Shown piece by piece: positions 1 to 12,999 of a DNA stretch of 64,000 nucleotides (the stretch's first letter is position 1; the number at the start of each line of letters is the position of its first letter). Source of the DNA: Malurus cyaneus samueli. Its lineage: Eukaryota; Chordata; Aves; Passeriformes; Maluridae. The stretch covers positions 45,459,361 to 45,523,360 of the forward strand of contig CM019216.1 in NCBI GenBank assembly GCA_009741485.1, read 5' to 3'. A model generated the notes under the pieces. It saw nothing but the letters and a program-made list of their open reading frames with translations, was not told where the DNA came from and did no database searches. Position numbers and translations under genes: made by a program.

Positions 1-3000
1 AGAAAACAAGGAAATACAACAGAAAACAGGGAAATGCAAAAGAAAACGAATACTGTGAAGGCAAAAAAGAAAAGGAGTGTAGTCTAATTACCATAAAAGA
101 GAAGCCATGCTCAGTAATGAAGAAAAAAGTGAAAAAAACCAACAAAAAGTTTGTCTTGTATACAGAGAAGAAAGTTTTTTTATATGCAAAGACAGCAGAA
201 ACCAATATTAAACAACCTTATGCTTGGCACCAAAACAAAATTGGGACCTTCTGTCATATTCACTAAGGATGAGAGTTAAATATGAAGACAATGCACCATA
301 GAATTTAATAGAAATGGAAATTACTATGTCAGAATAGAAACAAAACACAATAGTCTGAATACTTCAAAGCTTGTGAATATAGACAGTTGGAATAATTTGA
401 TATGCAGTAGACAATAAACTGAAATCGGAAGTAGACATAATTAGGGACACAGAGATAAATGGAAAATTGGATAAAATGCAATCTGGTTCATAAAAGATAG
501 ATAATCCAGCCTAAATCTAAAGTCTGTCTGATAATTTAACAGATTTTTGTAGAGAGAAGTCAAATGGTAGATCTAATGTGTCAGGGTTTTGAACAGTGCA
601 GTGCAGAAAATCATCAGTTAAGCTGAAGAACAGGATTAGTGGTGAAAAGATTGGAAGCCAGGTGAGAAACTGGCTAATGAGGATAAAGGACAAGGCAGTG
701 TGCTGAGAAAGAAGCAGCTTGCTCCAAGGAACTCGCTGATGGAGTCCCAAAGAGCTGGTCTGAAGACCAGTCTTGCGTAGGGACTGTAGTAATGGATTTG
801 GCACCCTCAGCAGGAAGAAGAATTAAAATAATCAGGCAGCTAGAAGCGGCTGACATTGAGAAATGCTGTGAAGCACAGAGTGCGAGGCGGTGTCTGTGGC
901 AACAGATGGGAAGAATTTGAGCAAGGTTGTGACAAAGCTGTTTCCAAATGAGTCTGTCTAGGTATTTCTGGTATTGAGGGAGAAGTGCTAATGCCATAGG
1001 ACAGGACAGCTTACCATCTCAGGGACAGCACTTTGCCAGCTGTAGCTGTAGATTTTTTTTCTATCAGCTCAAGAGCACCAAACAGAGCTTTTCCCTTGGC
1101 TGCTCCAAAGCGTTGACAGAGTAACCACAATGTACTGAATAGGCAGATCCCTAAAAAATGGGGTTTGTATGTAACATCACTTTGATAGGTTGGGAGGGAC
1201 TATGGAACCTTAGCATATTAATTAATCTACAAATTCAGAGGAAGAAAATGAGAATTATTTGAGCTAACAATGCAAGAAGATATAGGTGGAAACTGAGAAT
1301 GTATAGAAATGAGGGTGGGGTGTTTTTGTCTTTGTATCAGGGAGGTTCCAGGACAACTTCAAATAGGTTAGGAGGAGTGAAAAAAAAAAAGCCCTAATAA
1401 TGCTTGCATGAGAAGGATTTGCCAAATGGAATATGTGATCTGATTAGAAGCAGTAATGGGGGGTTGGATTCGACATCTTAGGACATGCTCTTCTTTCTTA
1501 TTCCCTCACCTGCCTGCCTTGGGACTTGACTCGTTTGAGAGCTCTTGGAGCTCCTGAAGTTTGGCCTCTCCTTGCCAGCAGCTAATGTGTCACACTGCAG
1601 AGAACCCTGACATGAAGCAGCTGTGTCACCCCCCTCCAGCCTGCTGGCATGGTCACTCGTGCTATGGGTAACTGCAGCTGCATGGTCCTTGGTGCTCAGG
1701 GTACGAGGGCTCTCCATTTGTATGGCCAAGAGAAAAGAACACAGTTTAGGGAGGAATTTCTACAGGATTTTATTGTTAGATTCAGCAGAAAAATATAAAC
1801 AAAGGATCCAAGATGAATCAATTATTGTAACCTTGGTTTTGAGCACACTGAGCACGATTAGCCTCATAGATAGTAATAGAGAATCAATTACAGCAGGCAG
1901 CTGCTGTGATATTAAATACTTGCACACAAACCCAAAAAGACACGTGGCAACTGGCAGCTGATGGAACAAACTGACAAAGGATATTGAAAGGTAAAAGTGG
2001 GGAGGGGAAATTGATTTTATAAGGTCTTCTCTTGTGCTCCTCCTTTTTGTATTAAGAACATCTGAAAGGATAGATCCTTTACCACTGTCTTGCCAAGTGA
2101 TTGATATAAAATAACCACAAATGAAGCCCCATTTTGCCACAGTAAGGATGCTCACAGGAAATTAGAGCAATGTAACACAAGTGTTTTAACTTCACATAAA
2201 AATCTCTTTCCTACGTAGATAAGATTAAAACAGATTGCAGGACTCATTCTACCTTGCACTTTTTAATTAAACAGACTGCTGCTACCGCAGGGGTACTGAA
2301 CACAGTACTGAACACAGGCTCGTTTTTTCTGCACATCTGATGTCAGAGGCAACAAAGGGAAACAGAAGAGAAAGCAGCATTCCATCTCTCCCGGCACTCA
2401 GGAAAGGAAGATAAGCCATTTCACATAAATATTTTGCCCTAGCAGGCGTGTATTTAGAAAGGACAGGCTGTTACTAATTTTTTCTAATGATACCGTTTGA
2501 GAGGCATGAAATTATGCAGCTTTGTGCAAAGTCTGTATTTGCCTTACAGCTGCCTAAGTCAACCCTAGAGATTTTTCCCAAAATGCTATCAGTTTTGTGT
2601 ATAAGTTTGTTTCATTCCATCAGTGAATTCCAGGAAATCTATTAAGTTTCCTAAACTATAAGAGAATTTATGGTGACAGCTTTCCAGTAAATCCTCCTCA
2701 TTTTTCTCCCTCGTAGATAACCTCAGCATCTAAGAGGTAAGAAAGCTTAAGAGTTTCCCACTGACCACTATTTCATCAATTAAACTGTGCACACCAGCAA
2801 ATACCATGCAAGAAATGAAAAAAGAAGGTGCTGCTGTATGACAGAAAGCATTGATAGTATGTTTTACATGGATTAAAACATGCAAGCAGTAGAATAGTAT
2901 AAACTGGAAAATACAGAAAATGTGATACCTGGTTCCTGCACATGTCGGTTTCTGTGCAACATTTGCAATTCAGCAGAATCCTCAGTAATGGGCAGAATTT

Positions 3001-6000
3001 CATCTGTGTTAGAGCATATTGAGGATGCAAAGAAGCATCAGGAATTGAGAACTATGGCCTTTCTGCCATGCATGAAATGACAGGAACAGCTTTCTCTGTT
3101 TTCACCAAATGGCAGTGAGGACAGTGTCAGGTTTTCACCATCATTCAGGCAAGCTGGATGCTTCTTGCTTTGGGTTTTGGCTGGCATGAGTGATGAGTTG
3201 AGACAAACCTCCTTCATCCAGTGATTGATCAAAGATGTGGAAGATCTAGCTGCACACTTCACTTTGCATCCCAGCTGTATTAAGAGGGCAAGATAGGACT
3301 TTAAATCGTCACTTAAGACTATAACCTCATGGTTTGCCTAAGAAATAGCTGGAGGCCATTAAAGTGCGAAGATGATGCAATCCTGCTGGTAGTGGACAGA
3401 CTTCCTGTCTAGAATTTATCATCATTACTGAAGCTGCCCAGTGCCTCTTGGTGCCCTTGTCAACAAGAGAACCAACATTTCTGCTCAGGCATTCCACCTT
3501 TGTGGGTGGTGAGCAGGGAAGGTATGCTGAACCATATCTCAGTGGCTTGGGTGCCTTTGGAGATCTCTTAAACATCTGAGAGATCTGGCAGGACACATAA
3601 AGGTTCAGGTGGATTAGTTTTATCTGTTTCAATGCAGCCTGGAAAACTCACAGCAGCCCTTCTCGTGTGTGATGCCATTTGGGGTTACAAACACGGCGTT
3701 TCACTGTTGGGGGTTGCTTCCATTTCGGTTGACAAGCAGATCAAGCCCTGAATCCCAAAGAGATATTTTCCTCGTACGCTGGGACAAAAATAGTCAGCAA
3801 TAGTTTGAGTCACAGTGCTGATCTAAGGCAGAGTCAGTCAGATCCTCATGGGTGTGATCCAAGGCAGCCACCACAGAGCACTGTGAGCTGTGACGAGGAC
3901 GCTGGCTCTGGTTACTATTAATGAAGGAATATGGGTGCAATATCCAGCTATGCAAGTGAAAGCACTGTGTGAATTCCTCAGAGCCCTCAGCCTTCTGGTA
4001 CTGCTGCTGGCTGGGGCGTATGTGCATCCCACAGAGCAACTTCTGCACTTGGTCACGGTGAGCTTCATTTGCCATATTGGAGGTGAAAATAGAAAATTGT
4101 GAAAAGAAGCTCAGCCTCTCGATCAATTTATCAAACAGAGTGGAAATGTCTGTTTGCTGTATAAAAGATAATGAGAGAAATTTGGTTTTAACTCCCTTCA
4201 CTCAGCCTGCTCAGGTATTCATGTGTGAAATTACCCAGGGGAAAAAGCCATAAGTCAGTAAAAGAGCACCTATTGGCCTTAGCTTTGATGGGCTGTGCAG
4301 CGTATGCTACAAACTGAATTAGTCTGGAAAACAAAGTTCACTGCACTGTGCAGATCCACTGATGGGAAGAAGAAGGTGATGAGAAGTGCCTGTCTGGAGA
4401 GCATGGATGGTGTCAGCAGAAATATGGGACTAGATGAATTCCACTTGATGTTTACATTTTTCCCCCTCTTCATCAGTGTGATTCTGAGCAGGTCACTTTT
4501 CTCTGAAATTTAAAACTTGAGCTAATGGACCTGATTTCTTTGTTCATTTATGCCAAAATTTGGAGCATTGCCAGATGAGGGAGGGAAAAAGCTCATTATT
4601 CCATATCATACTTTATCACTGAATATGTAAAACATGCCAATTATAAATTTTCCATTAGTACCATAATACAAAAAAAAAACAACCCTTTAAAGACTTGAAA
4701 AGCACAGTTGGGTTGCCATGGGCCAGGAGCGGGGGTTCATGCTACCTACCAAAAGATTCAGTCTGTGGCTGCTGTTTTGAAATACAAATGGAGTGCTGGA
4801 GTGCTGCAGCTCAAATAGTCTGCTCCTGCAACTATTTCCAGTTCAATGGACTGAGTAAAACAGAATTTGCATTTTCATAACTGTTATAATAATGTTCACG
4901 ATCATTATCATGATGGCTGAGCGAAAACCCAAAATTAGCAAATCATTGCCTTTCTTTGTCTGTGTGGGCTTTTCTGCAGACTCACATCTGTCTCATTTTG
5001 TCGCTTTGGATGCTGTTTTGCCCTGGTGTTGGTGGTAAAGTGAACATGGACATCTGTGACAGTCAGAGCTACTTGTCAGCAGATCCCCTCTGCAGGAGTC
5101 AGTCAGCACAGCCTTTCCTAGCTGTGATTCTTCCATGCCTTTTCTTTGGACTTTCCCTTCTAAATCCATGGCCTGTGTATTAAAGAATGACTCACTCTCT
5201 CCAGACCTTCTAAAGTTTTTCTTTCTGTTCTTTCCTTCTGCTGTTACTGTTCAATCCCCATTCAAGACTATTAAATCAGATGCACTGCTGATGCATTTTT
5301 TATCCATCAAGAAGTTTCCTTTGCTCCCACCTTTTCAAGTGGATTACTTTAGGCATAAGAGTCTCAAGAGAAAACAGTAGAAGCATTTTATCTGTAGTGA
5401 TTTAGAATATATGAAAGGCAAGTTTCACATGGAGAGACAATAAAAAGTAGAGGATAAAAACCGGTAGGAAGTAAATTTTGAAAGTTTTAATAGTTCATTC
5501 TGGATTTTAAAAAAATCCTACTTTTTCAGCTGCCTTTATGCTCATCTTCTTTATTTTAGAAATCTTGTGATGCTTGACTTACTCATAATTTGGATACACT
5601 TGCAACAAAAACACTGTATATAGAAGCTAAATTTTGTTTTGTAAACTTCATCTACGCTTGTTTGTAGCACTGCAGATATGTTTGGGTTCTTTTCTTTTTC
5701 AATGTCAAGGACTTTGTGCATGGATAACAGAAAGTCAGAGTGATTTCACTATATATTGGCTGTGATCAGCTGGGCCTTGCTGCTGCAGGGGTTCTCCTGG
5801 TGGGGTTCTGCAGTTGCACATACTGGAGTGAGGAGCGAGGTCCCTGTTCCTAAGCCATCAGATGGCCTAAATTCATCTGCTGAGCCTGATTGGGAGAATC
5901 CATTCAAGTACTGGGTTCCTAATGAACAACTCAGATAAAGACCAGAAACATACGCTCACCCAGAATCAGTGCTTGTTTTGATAGACTGAACAAATCTTGT

Positions 6001-6283
6001 TAAGCCTGTTATCTTGTTACGTTCATCTAGGTTTCACTTTGTGTGTTTATCTTCAAATTGACAGGCACCAAAGATGTGACTTTTACATGCTGAAAGTTAA
6101 TGATAGTTTAGCATGAGCCATTTTCACCACAGGTACTAAATGATGTCTAGAGAAGACTTTTTTTGGTGTGTTTTCCTAATTTTTTAACGTTTGTGAATAT
6201 CATTGTATGATCCATATTGAAAACTATTGATTGGGGAAGCATTTGTGGACACCTGGATGTCAGAGTAGAGCAGACATGTGGGG

Positions 6284-6329
6284 CTGTAGGGCTGATTTAA
6301 CTACAGAGATCTGTAGGGCTGATTTAACT
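6284..6329. repeat. 19-bp direct repeat, two copies
   Basis: The 19-mer beginning ctgtagggctgat occurs at 6284-6302 and again, identical, at 6311-6329, separated by 8 bp. It looks like a small local duplication inside the SLC35F1 intron. Confidence 0.85.
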
Positions 6330-6510
6330 GTTTCATTAGACTGCTCAAAAGCTTTGTCCTGCTTTTGTTGTCAGGAATGAAATCTGAAAAGTTGCTGTAA
6401 GTAAGGCGCATTTCCTGCAAAGGAGATCACTGCCTTCTCCTCAGAGGGTGATATCCATAGTCCCCATTTTTATTCTGTAAACTCATCTTTATTCAGTAAC
6501 CAAGTTATCT

Positions 6511-6600
6511 CTTTTAAATGGGTGAGAAACTGAGGATGATCTAAAATCACTGTGATTCACGAAAGAAAGTCACAGGTTGAAAATCAAACCCAGGGACTCA
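6511..6600 (+). repeat. MIR/CORE-SINE-like relic (weak)
   Basis: The order of short words resembles the 3' half of a MIR-type SINE: a 'gtgagaaactgagg' block, then an 'aaagtcacaggttgaaaatcaaacccagg' region split here into recognisable pieces. The match is from memory of the consensus and is heavily diverged. A profile search would decide. Confidence 0.35.
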
Positions 6601-8733
6601 AGAGAGTTAGAACGTTGACGTAATCCACAAAGTCATCTGTTCTCTCAGCAAGCTTCATGGACAAGTTTATCTATGTATGTACTTACATATGTAGATAGAA
6701 AATCCATAGAAAAACTATTTAATGGTATAGAAGCATGGGTTGATTTTTAGGTTGTTTAGAGCATGTGACATTCATGTGCTATTCTGGGCTAAACAGTTTC
6801 TGACTCTTTGAACACTTTACAGTTATCCTGCTTAGCGTAAAGGGAAGAAGGATTTGGAGAGGAATACAAATCTAGATATTTTAAAAATATTTTTTCTTAG
6901 AGGAAATACGTTTCTGCATAAAGAGATAGTTCAGTAATATGAAGCAAAATATCATTCTCAAGTAGCTTTTTAGGCAGAAAGAGGAATTACACACTTCCCA
7001 AGAACCCACAGTTTGGTACTACAGTTGTAGAGAGTAGCAATGAAAAGTGATCTTCCCTCACTTCATTTCTTAGGAATAGCACTTTCTGCTGGTTTTGAAT
7101 GTGTTTGTTTTTTTCTGTCTATTAATAGTGAATCTCAGTAGATGAGTTTTGCGGATCAAGATAGAAAAACCTCCAAAACCTACATGTAGGCATAGCAGTA
7201 GGGTGTGCCTGGAAATCTTACCTTCCATAAATTGCAGATTTCAGCTGGAGTCTGAGTAGCATAGAACAGTGAACAACAGATTTTGTATTTGGGGAACTAA
7301 GTTTGCATCCTCCTATTCCACTGCTGTATTCACTCCTGATTTAGTAGGAGGAAAATACTCATTGATTTCAAAGAGGTTTGGATCAGTCTGACAGGGTATT
7401 GACAAAAAAGAGAGATTTGTCTTCTACTGCAATATATATTCTCATATTAACACCACTAACTACCCTTCTGCTTCAGTGCTGCAGAGAGCTGCTGCAGAAA
7501 TGAATTCAGCCTGAGCCTTGTTTCCAAGGAAGGTAAAAAGGAAGGAATTATCATAGGGCTGTCAGAGTCCAGGTCTATTTGCACTTGCTGTACACAGATA
7601 CAGAAGACAAATGATTCACAGACCTTTGTTTAGATTTCCCCAAACTGTGCCCAAACCCTTTCTCCCAGGCTGGAGAACTGCCACGAGGGAGGACACTACC
7701 ATGGAAAGACTATTATCAGTCAAAAGAACCCACTGGCAGGAAGCCCCTGAGAGAGGAATGAGAGGTACGGCCAGGAGGAGGGGGATATGGTAGAGCTGGA
7801 GCCATGGACTAAAGCAAAAATGAATTGATTTTGTCTGGGCAGCTCCTAGAGCAGGAAAAAGAGCACATTTAGCTGCTGGAAGCCCCACAGATTCCTCACA
7901 GCAGGACACAAGGCAATCACAAATCTGGCTGGCACTCTGTCTATGCAGTGGAGCAAGCCAAGTGGCTGGCTGGGGTGAGAAATTCAAGCATAAGGTGGGA
8001 ATGAGGGACAGTGGGAACTTAGGGATGGGAAACTAGATGCATTTGGCTCCTGAGATTTTCTTCAGCTTAGTCAACTTCACTGCTGCCAAGTGATGCTCAA
8101 GTTCAAATGCAAAGTTAAAGTGGGGAAAAAAGTGCTGAGAACATAATTAAAATGAAGGGGGGAAAAATCAGCCAGAGGCTGCTGTGAAATTATTGACTTG
8201 TGTTTGATTGCCACGTGGGGGAGATCTAAGCTTAAACAGTCCATCAGAGCTGTGTCACATGGATGGAATTCTTCAGCAGACCCATGTGAGGCTTAGCACT
8301 GTCTCTGTGACTGGTGGGACAGCTGGGTGGCTTCATCAAATTGTGCTGCCAGATGACACGTGAGGACCTGGTGAGATGCATGGGGAAAAAACAATTGAAA
8401 GCTGATGAAAAACAAAACTCTTCCTACCGTCTAATCCTTCTGACATGCTTTAAAAACTTTCCCCATTATGTTTTTTTTTCGCTGTTAAACATGCATACTG
8501 GATGTGGGAAGCACACACAGATGTACCACCATGGGTTGTATGTCCAAAGCTTTCAGACATATTGAGGATTCTGTTAAAAGGTCAGATGCTTCCTCAGGCA
8601 GGAAGTTGGATGGGAGTTTTGGAGGTTTATGAAATGTTAACAAATTAACATAGCTACAAAAAATTAAATTTGTTTTCTCCACAGTGATAATTTCTTTCAG
8701 TGTGAAAAGCAGCATTGCTCAAAAATTTCCAAG

Positions 8734-9108
8734 ATGAGAGAGTCCATTCTGTCCATTTTGTGCTGCACTCAAGTAATCCAGAGGAATCAAATGGGGCATC
8801 CATCAAAGCAGAGTCAGTCAGGATTAACAAACAGGCTTGCAGATGCCTTTACACAAAATCGTGAAGTACCTCATGAAGCAGCTAATAGCAGGTTGCAGGT
8901 AGTTGATGGTGTTCAGGTACAGATTCCTGACAGCTGCAGCATACAGACACTTCTGGAAGTTCTCCTGAATACAAATCATTTATATCCCCAACAAGGTGGC
9001 TCTGTAATTTGTCCTTCATGGTTTCTCACACAGAGCATGCAGGAGGAAATAACTTGTAGGATCGGAACAAGTTATGTGGGTTTAAAGTCATTTTTGTGTC
9101 CCCTGTAG
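8734..9108 (+). other. Unassigned 124-codon ORF in the intron
   Basis: An ATG-initiated open frame of 124 codons lies about 900 bp upstream of the terminal SLC35F1 exon, on the same strand. The product has no motif, signal peptide, membrane segment or repeat that I recognise. It is rich in Gln and Ser in its middle part. It could be a chance ORF, a fragment of an old retroposed sequence, or an alternative exon. I favour chance, because intronic ORFs of this size are expected in a window this long. Confidence 0.15.
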
Positions 9109-9639
9109 CCAGAACCCAGTGACTAAAGTACCCAATGGTCTGCTTTTGAAACCCTGCCTTTGCCTTAAACTTTATCTGCAAGGGCTAACAGGTTGCCAGA
9201 AAGGCTTTTTGTGTTGTATTTTTAGTCCAGGCATGAGTCTGTGTATGTCAGAAAATTCAGGCTGACCTCTGATCCAGTGAAGCTGTGTGCCAAAATACGT
9301 GTACTTGAGCTTTCAGCTAAATGCCCTCCATATGTACTTTGAAACCCCATGATGTCGACCCAGAGCATGTTTCACAACTGAATTTCATCCTGTCCAAACT
9401 CACATTAGGTCTTCTAGCATCTGCTTTCTGTACACCAGCAAGAGAAGCTGAAGACAGGGTAGTTTTTAAGTACCTGTATTAAAATACATTTTAAAGTATA
9501 TAGATATATATGTTCTAAATTCTTATTGAAATGATTATGTAATGATATTTTTTAAGTCACAAACAGCCTGTTATACTTCACAAACATGTGGCTTAGCGTA
9601 ATTAACTTCAGATTTGTCCACTGCCTGTCAGACAACTGT

Positions 9640-9720
9640 AGATGATGGTACCTCACACTGGGACTGGAGAAACTTGAGCTCAGAGAAGTGGTTAGCTTGT
9701 CTAAAAGCACAACAAAATCA
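9640..9720 (+). repeat. MIR/CORE-SINE-like relic
   Basis: The segment contains 'gagaaacttgagctcagag' followed by 'gtggttagcttgtctaaaag' and 'cac', the order seen in the conserved central-3' part of MIR elements (…gaaactgaggcacagag…gtaacttgcccaaggtcac). It is diverged and short, so this is a by-eye call. Confidence 0.45.
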
Positions 9721-10004
9721 GCTTTGGGTGACCACAATGCTGCTTTCCCAAATCCCAGCCAGTCAAAACTTGAACTACCTGGCTCAGGGGAAGGCACAGT
9801 CAGCTCTTGGGGGTCAGGGGAATTGATGGGAGTAAATCAACTTCCAAAGAATCATTCCCATAAAAATTTAATAACCAAGCGATAGGGAGTTTTTTCTGTG
9901 CAGGGCATACTGAAACAAGGCTCTCTGCCTAGCGCTGTCCGTGGGTCTTCACAAACTCCAGGTAACTGATGCTGTGTCTAATGACTGCTGTTATTTCTGC
10001 TCAG

Positions 10005-10229
10005 TTTTCAGGACTTTACTTGTTGTCATTCTTCACTATCCTTGTCGGGCTGATGCTCTACTCCTCCACGTCCACCTACGTGGCCCAGGATCCTCGGGTG
10101 TACAAGCAGTTTCGAAACCCTTCTGGACCTGTTGTAGACCTGCCGGCCGCCGGCCAGATGGAGCCTTCGGTGACATACACCAGCCTGGGGCAGGAGACAG
10201 AAGAGGAGCCTCATGTTAGAGTTGCTTAA
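10005..10229 (+). CDS. SLC35F1: SLC35F1 terminal coding exon
   Basis: This is the last coding exon of solute carrier family 35 member F1, a multi-pass membrane protein related to nucleotide-sugar transporters whose substrate is not firmly established. The exon starts in phase 0 after a CAG acceptor and encodes 74 residues plus TAA. Residues 1-19 (FSGLYLLSFFTILVGLMLY) form the last hydrophobic helix. A hydrophilic, probably cytosolic tail follows, containing DPRVYKQFRNPSGPVVDLP (residues 29-47) and SVTYTSLGQETEEEPHVRVA (residues 55-74), which I recognise as the near-invariant SLC35F1 C-terminus. SLC35F2 and other paralogues differ in this tail. Earlier exons lie left of the window. The convergent neighbour CEP85L agrees with amniote synteny. 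The middle of the exon, encoding the Asp-Leu-Pro-Ala-Ala-Gly stretch, is locally GC-rich. Confidence 0.95.
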   Translation, partial: FSGLYLLSFFTILVGLMLYSSTSTYVAQDPRVYKQFRNPSGPVVDLPAAGQMEPSVTYTSLGQETEEEPHVRVA

Positions 10230-11679
10230 GCCCAGGGCTGTTGATCACCTGCTGACAGTGGAGCTCGTATATCCATTATCTCTGTATTGTACATAGAGAA
10301 AGGTATTTACCAGGTGCAGTTACACTGGTGAGACGCAAGGTAGCAAATAAGGAAAGCTCATAAAAACACAGATCAGTTGTTCCAGGGTGTTCCTGGCAAG
10401 GAGATGCCAGTCCCTCGTTTAGGAAATGAGCAGCATGTTTGCAATACAAACTGCTGTGTATGAATCAGTTAATGTCAAACTACCTGTGAAAGATATTCAA
10501 TATATAAGATGAAATTACAAAGAAAGAAATTCATACAAGGGTGTTTTATACACACACAGAGCGATATTATGCCTAAGCCACACCAGTTGTGGAAAAAACG
10601 CCTTTTTACAGCCAATACACTTTGTGCAGTCACTGTTAATTTCTCCCTAAGATTTGTTTGTTTGCACAAAACTGATGGGTTAGTCGTGGTAGCAACAGCC
10701 TGACACATTTTTGCTAGCACCTTGGATTTAGTGAGGGAAATACAATGAGTTTGTCTGTGCTGTCTAGCTGCCCTTTCTAGGTGATCTGGTCCATGAATCC
10801 AGAGAAGGGACAACTTACAATATCTGTCTCTATTCTAGGAATAGGTATAAGGCGAGCATTTTAGCCTTTCTATATTTGCAGAAGTGAAGTACTCAAGCAT
10901 TGACCTCTCTATGATCCGTGGCAGATTTCCTAGTGGCCAAGGTTCTGCATCAGGTGACACAGAGTTAATTTCTTTGTAGTCGTGACTTTACACGGATTTC
11001 TTACTTTTTAAATTTTAACCTGTAGAAAGAAGAACACATTTTCTAGTTTCCTATGTATTGTACCTCTCCATGGAAAGATGACACTTCATGTGGATCAGGG
11101 CACTTATTTTAGATACTCAATGCACTGAGGGCGCCTTCTGCTGTTCCAGTTTGCTTAGTCTCCCGTGGTTCATTATTCTAACAATAGCTATTTAGAAATG
11201 TGTCAGTTTTTCACCAAAACTCACAAATTGTAAAAATCAGGATGATTAAGTGAGGAATTCATGAGCAGAAAGACTGGACCATCTGCTGGTGTTGCCGCAG
11301 TAGCGCAAAGGCATTTTACCGGCAGGGTGCAGCCAATTATTTTTCATTAACTGTGAAGCGAGCAGAAGAATTCAGCAGTTTTCTTACATTCCTGGGGGCG
11401 TGTGAAAATAATAAGGGTGTGCTCCATGCTTCTGTATACAGCTGTACTTCTGCCTCAGGAGCCTTATCAGAATGGGGGAAATCTTAGTCACCACCATGAA
11501 AAATCTATCTTTGCCTCAATGTTTGCTCTTCTGAGTGCCCAATGCAAGGAAATTGTTATTTCAATATTCTTCATCTATTTTAAATTTAAAATTATGAGAG
11601 AAGAGGTGTTCCTATGTCTAACACTAGGTGAGTGATCTAGGAGAGCTTGGTTTTATCCACTGATCTGCCACATCTTTGC

Positions 11680-11815
11680 ATGAATCCTTGGGCATGACTT
11701 ACCTTCTGTGTGGCTGAGTTTCCCAGTCCGTATATACGGGAATAATGACATTCTACCTACCTCACAGGGGTGCTAAGGGACCAAGTTATTTTAAAATGCT
11801 TCAGGATCTTCAGAA
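11680..11815 (-). repeat. MIR/CORE-SINE relic, antisense
   Basis: Read on the + strand, the segment shows in order: 'ccttgggcatgactta', 'gtggctgagtttccc', 'cgggaataatgaca', 'ctacctacctcacaggggtg', and a tail 'aaaatgcttcaggatc'. This is the order of the reverse-complemented MIR consensus (ccttgggcaagtcactta…cctcagtttcc…gggaataat…ctacctcacagggttg…). It is the best MIR match in the window. It lies inside the SLC35F1 3'UTR. Confidence 0.6.
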
Positions 11816-12999
11816 AAAAAGGAGTTTAAGAAGCACATAATAGTGCTATAAAAGTGTGTATACATTCATTGTATTTGAAAATGGAGTTTACGGCATGGTT
11901 GATGAATATTTTGCTTGTGGGCATAGAAGGTGAATTTGATTTGAACGTTATTCTGCTGAAAAAGACTGTTTCAAGCAAAAATGTAGGCCTTCATGTTTGA
12001 AAAATACAACTTACCTATTTCTATTTTAAAAAGAAGAAAAAAAAAATCAATCTGTACACTGGAGATTAGAAAGGTCACACAGTTCAACCAAGCAGGATGA
12101 ATTTCTGCTGAGGTAACATTCATTTTTTATACTCCTGCTCTGCTTTAATACAGAAGGAACTTCTCTGAAGCAGACTGAGAGAAGTGTATATATGCATAAT
12201 ATACATGAAGTGGCAAATGTCAAAATGCTCTTGAACAGCAGAAGTCTGCTGTATCTTATTCTTACTGTGGAGAAGAGTTGATTTCCTTCCCACTCTGTTT
12301 AGGGTGTCTGCCACGAACCTGCTGCACCTGAGGGAAGGGTCTGCAGTATTGCCAAATCATGCCCAAAACTGGCCCAAGAGCTTTGGTTAAGATACCTTGG
12401 TACTAAACTAAAAATGTGTGATTTGTTTTTTTCCCTGCCTTCTGTTTTTTACATCTTTTTAGCATTCATATTTCCAAACTTTTTTTTTCCTAAACTATTG
12501 AGGATTAAAAAAAAGAAACAAAAAAACCAACTGGATTCCCACCAAGAAACAGAGTCTGTGTTCTGGGGATATTAAGGAAAGTCTAAATTAAAAAAATAAA
12601 ACACACACAAGAAAGATTACCTGATGCTACTGGGTAAGATCCGTGGAGAGCTTCAGCTTTAGGTGGATTTCGTGCATTCCCCAGGAGAAGGGGTCTGATT
12701 ACAATCACGGCTCCCTCAGGTACCCAGAGGCACACTGGTGGGCACCTGTCATATCAGTCTTTTTTGCTACCTTTTGTACCAATTAAATACCTTTCTCTGA
12801 ACATTAGTCCCCGTGTTGGTCTGAGAACCTTGAGGATTGTGTGTGTGCGTGTTTCATGTTTACAGTTCCTTCCTTTTGCATAACTGTTTTGATTAATTTC
12901 CTTATTAGTATTTATTTTTAAGCCAAATGTTTGTAGTCCTTCTGCCTCCCCCTCCTCATTTTTCTGACACTAACTTGTAGATGTTTGTTAGAGTCTTCT

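Larger units (their letters stand above)
1..10004 (+). other. SLC35F1: SLC35F1 last intron (3' part)
   Basis: This stretch precedes the terminal SLC35F1 exon and ends in a good acceptor (pyrimidine-rich run, then CAG at 10002-10004). I looked for the preceding exon, which in the family encodes the penultimate membrane helices, and did not find it, so the intron continues past the left edge. The DNA is AT-rich, with A-rich runs at the left end, a 19-bp repeat near 6.3 kb and two MIR-like relics. A 124-codon ORF at 8734-9108 matches nothing I know. No other gene is supported. Confidence 0.8.

Noticed and set aside
1447..1500. CR1 3'-end-like phrase ggggggttggattcgac
   Set aside because: Only about 15 bases resemble the CR1 tail, without the terminal octamer repeats.
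7250..7400. Possible ancient amniote repeat containing 'ctcattgatttcaaag'
   Set aside because: The resemblance is to a remembered phrase only and I could not name the family or follow it on either side.
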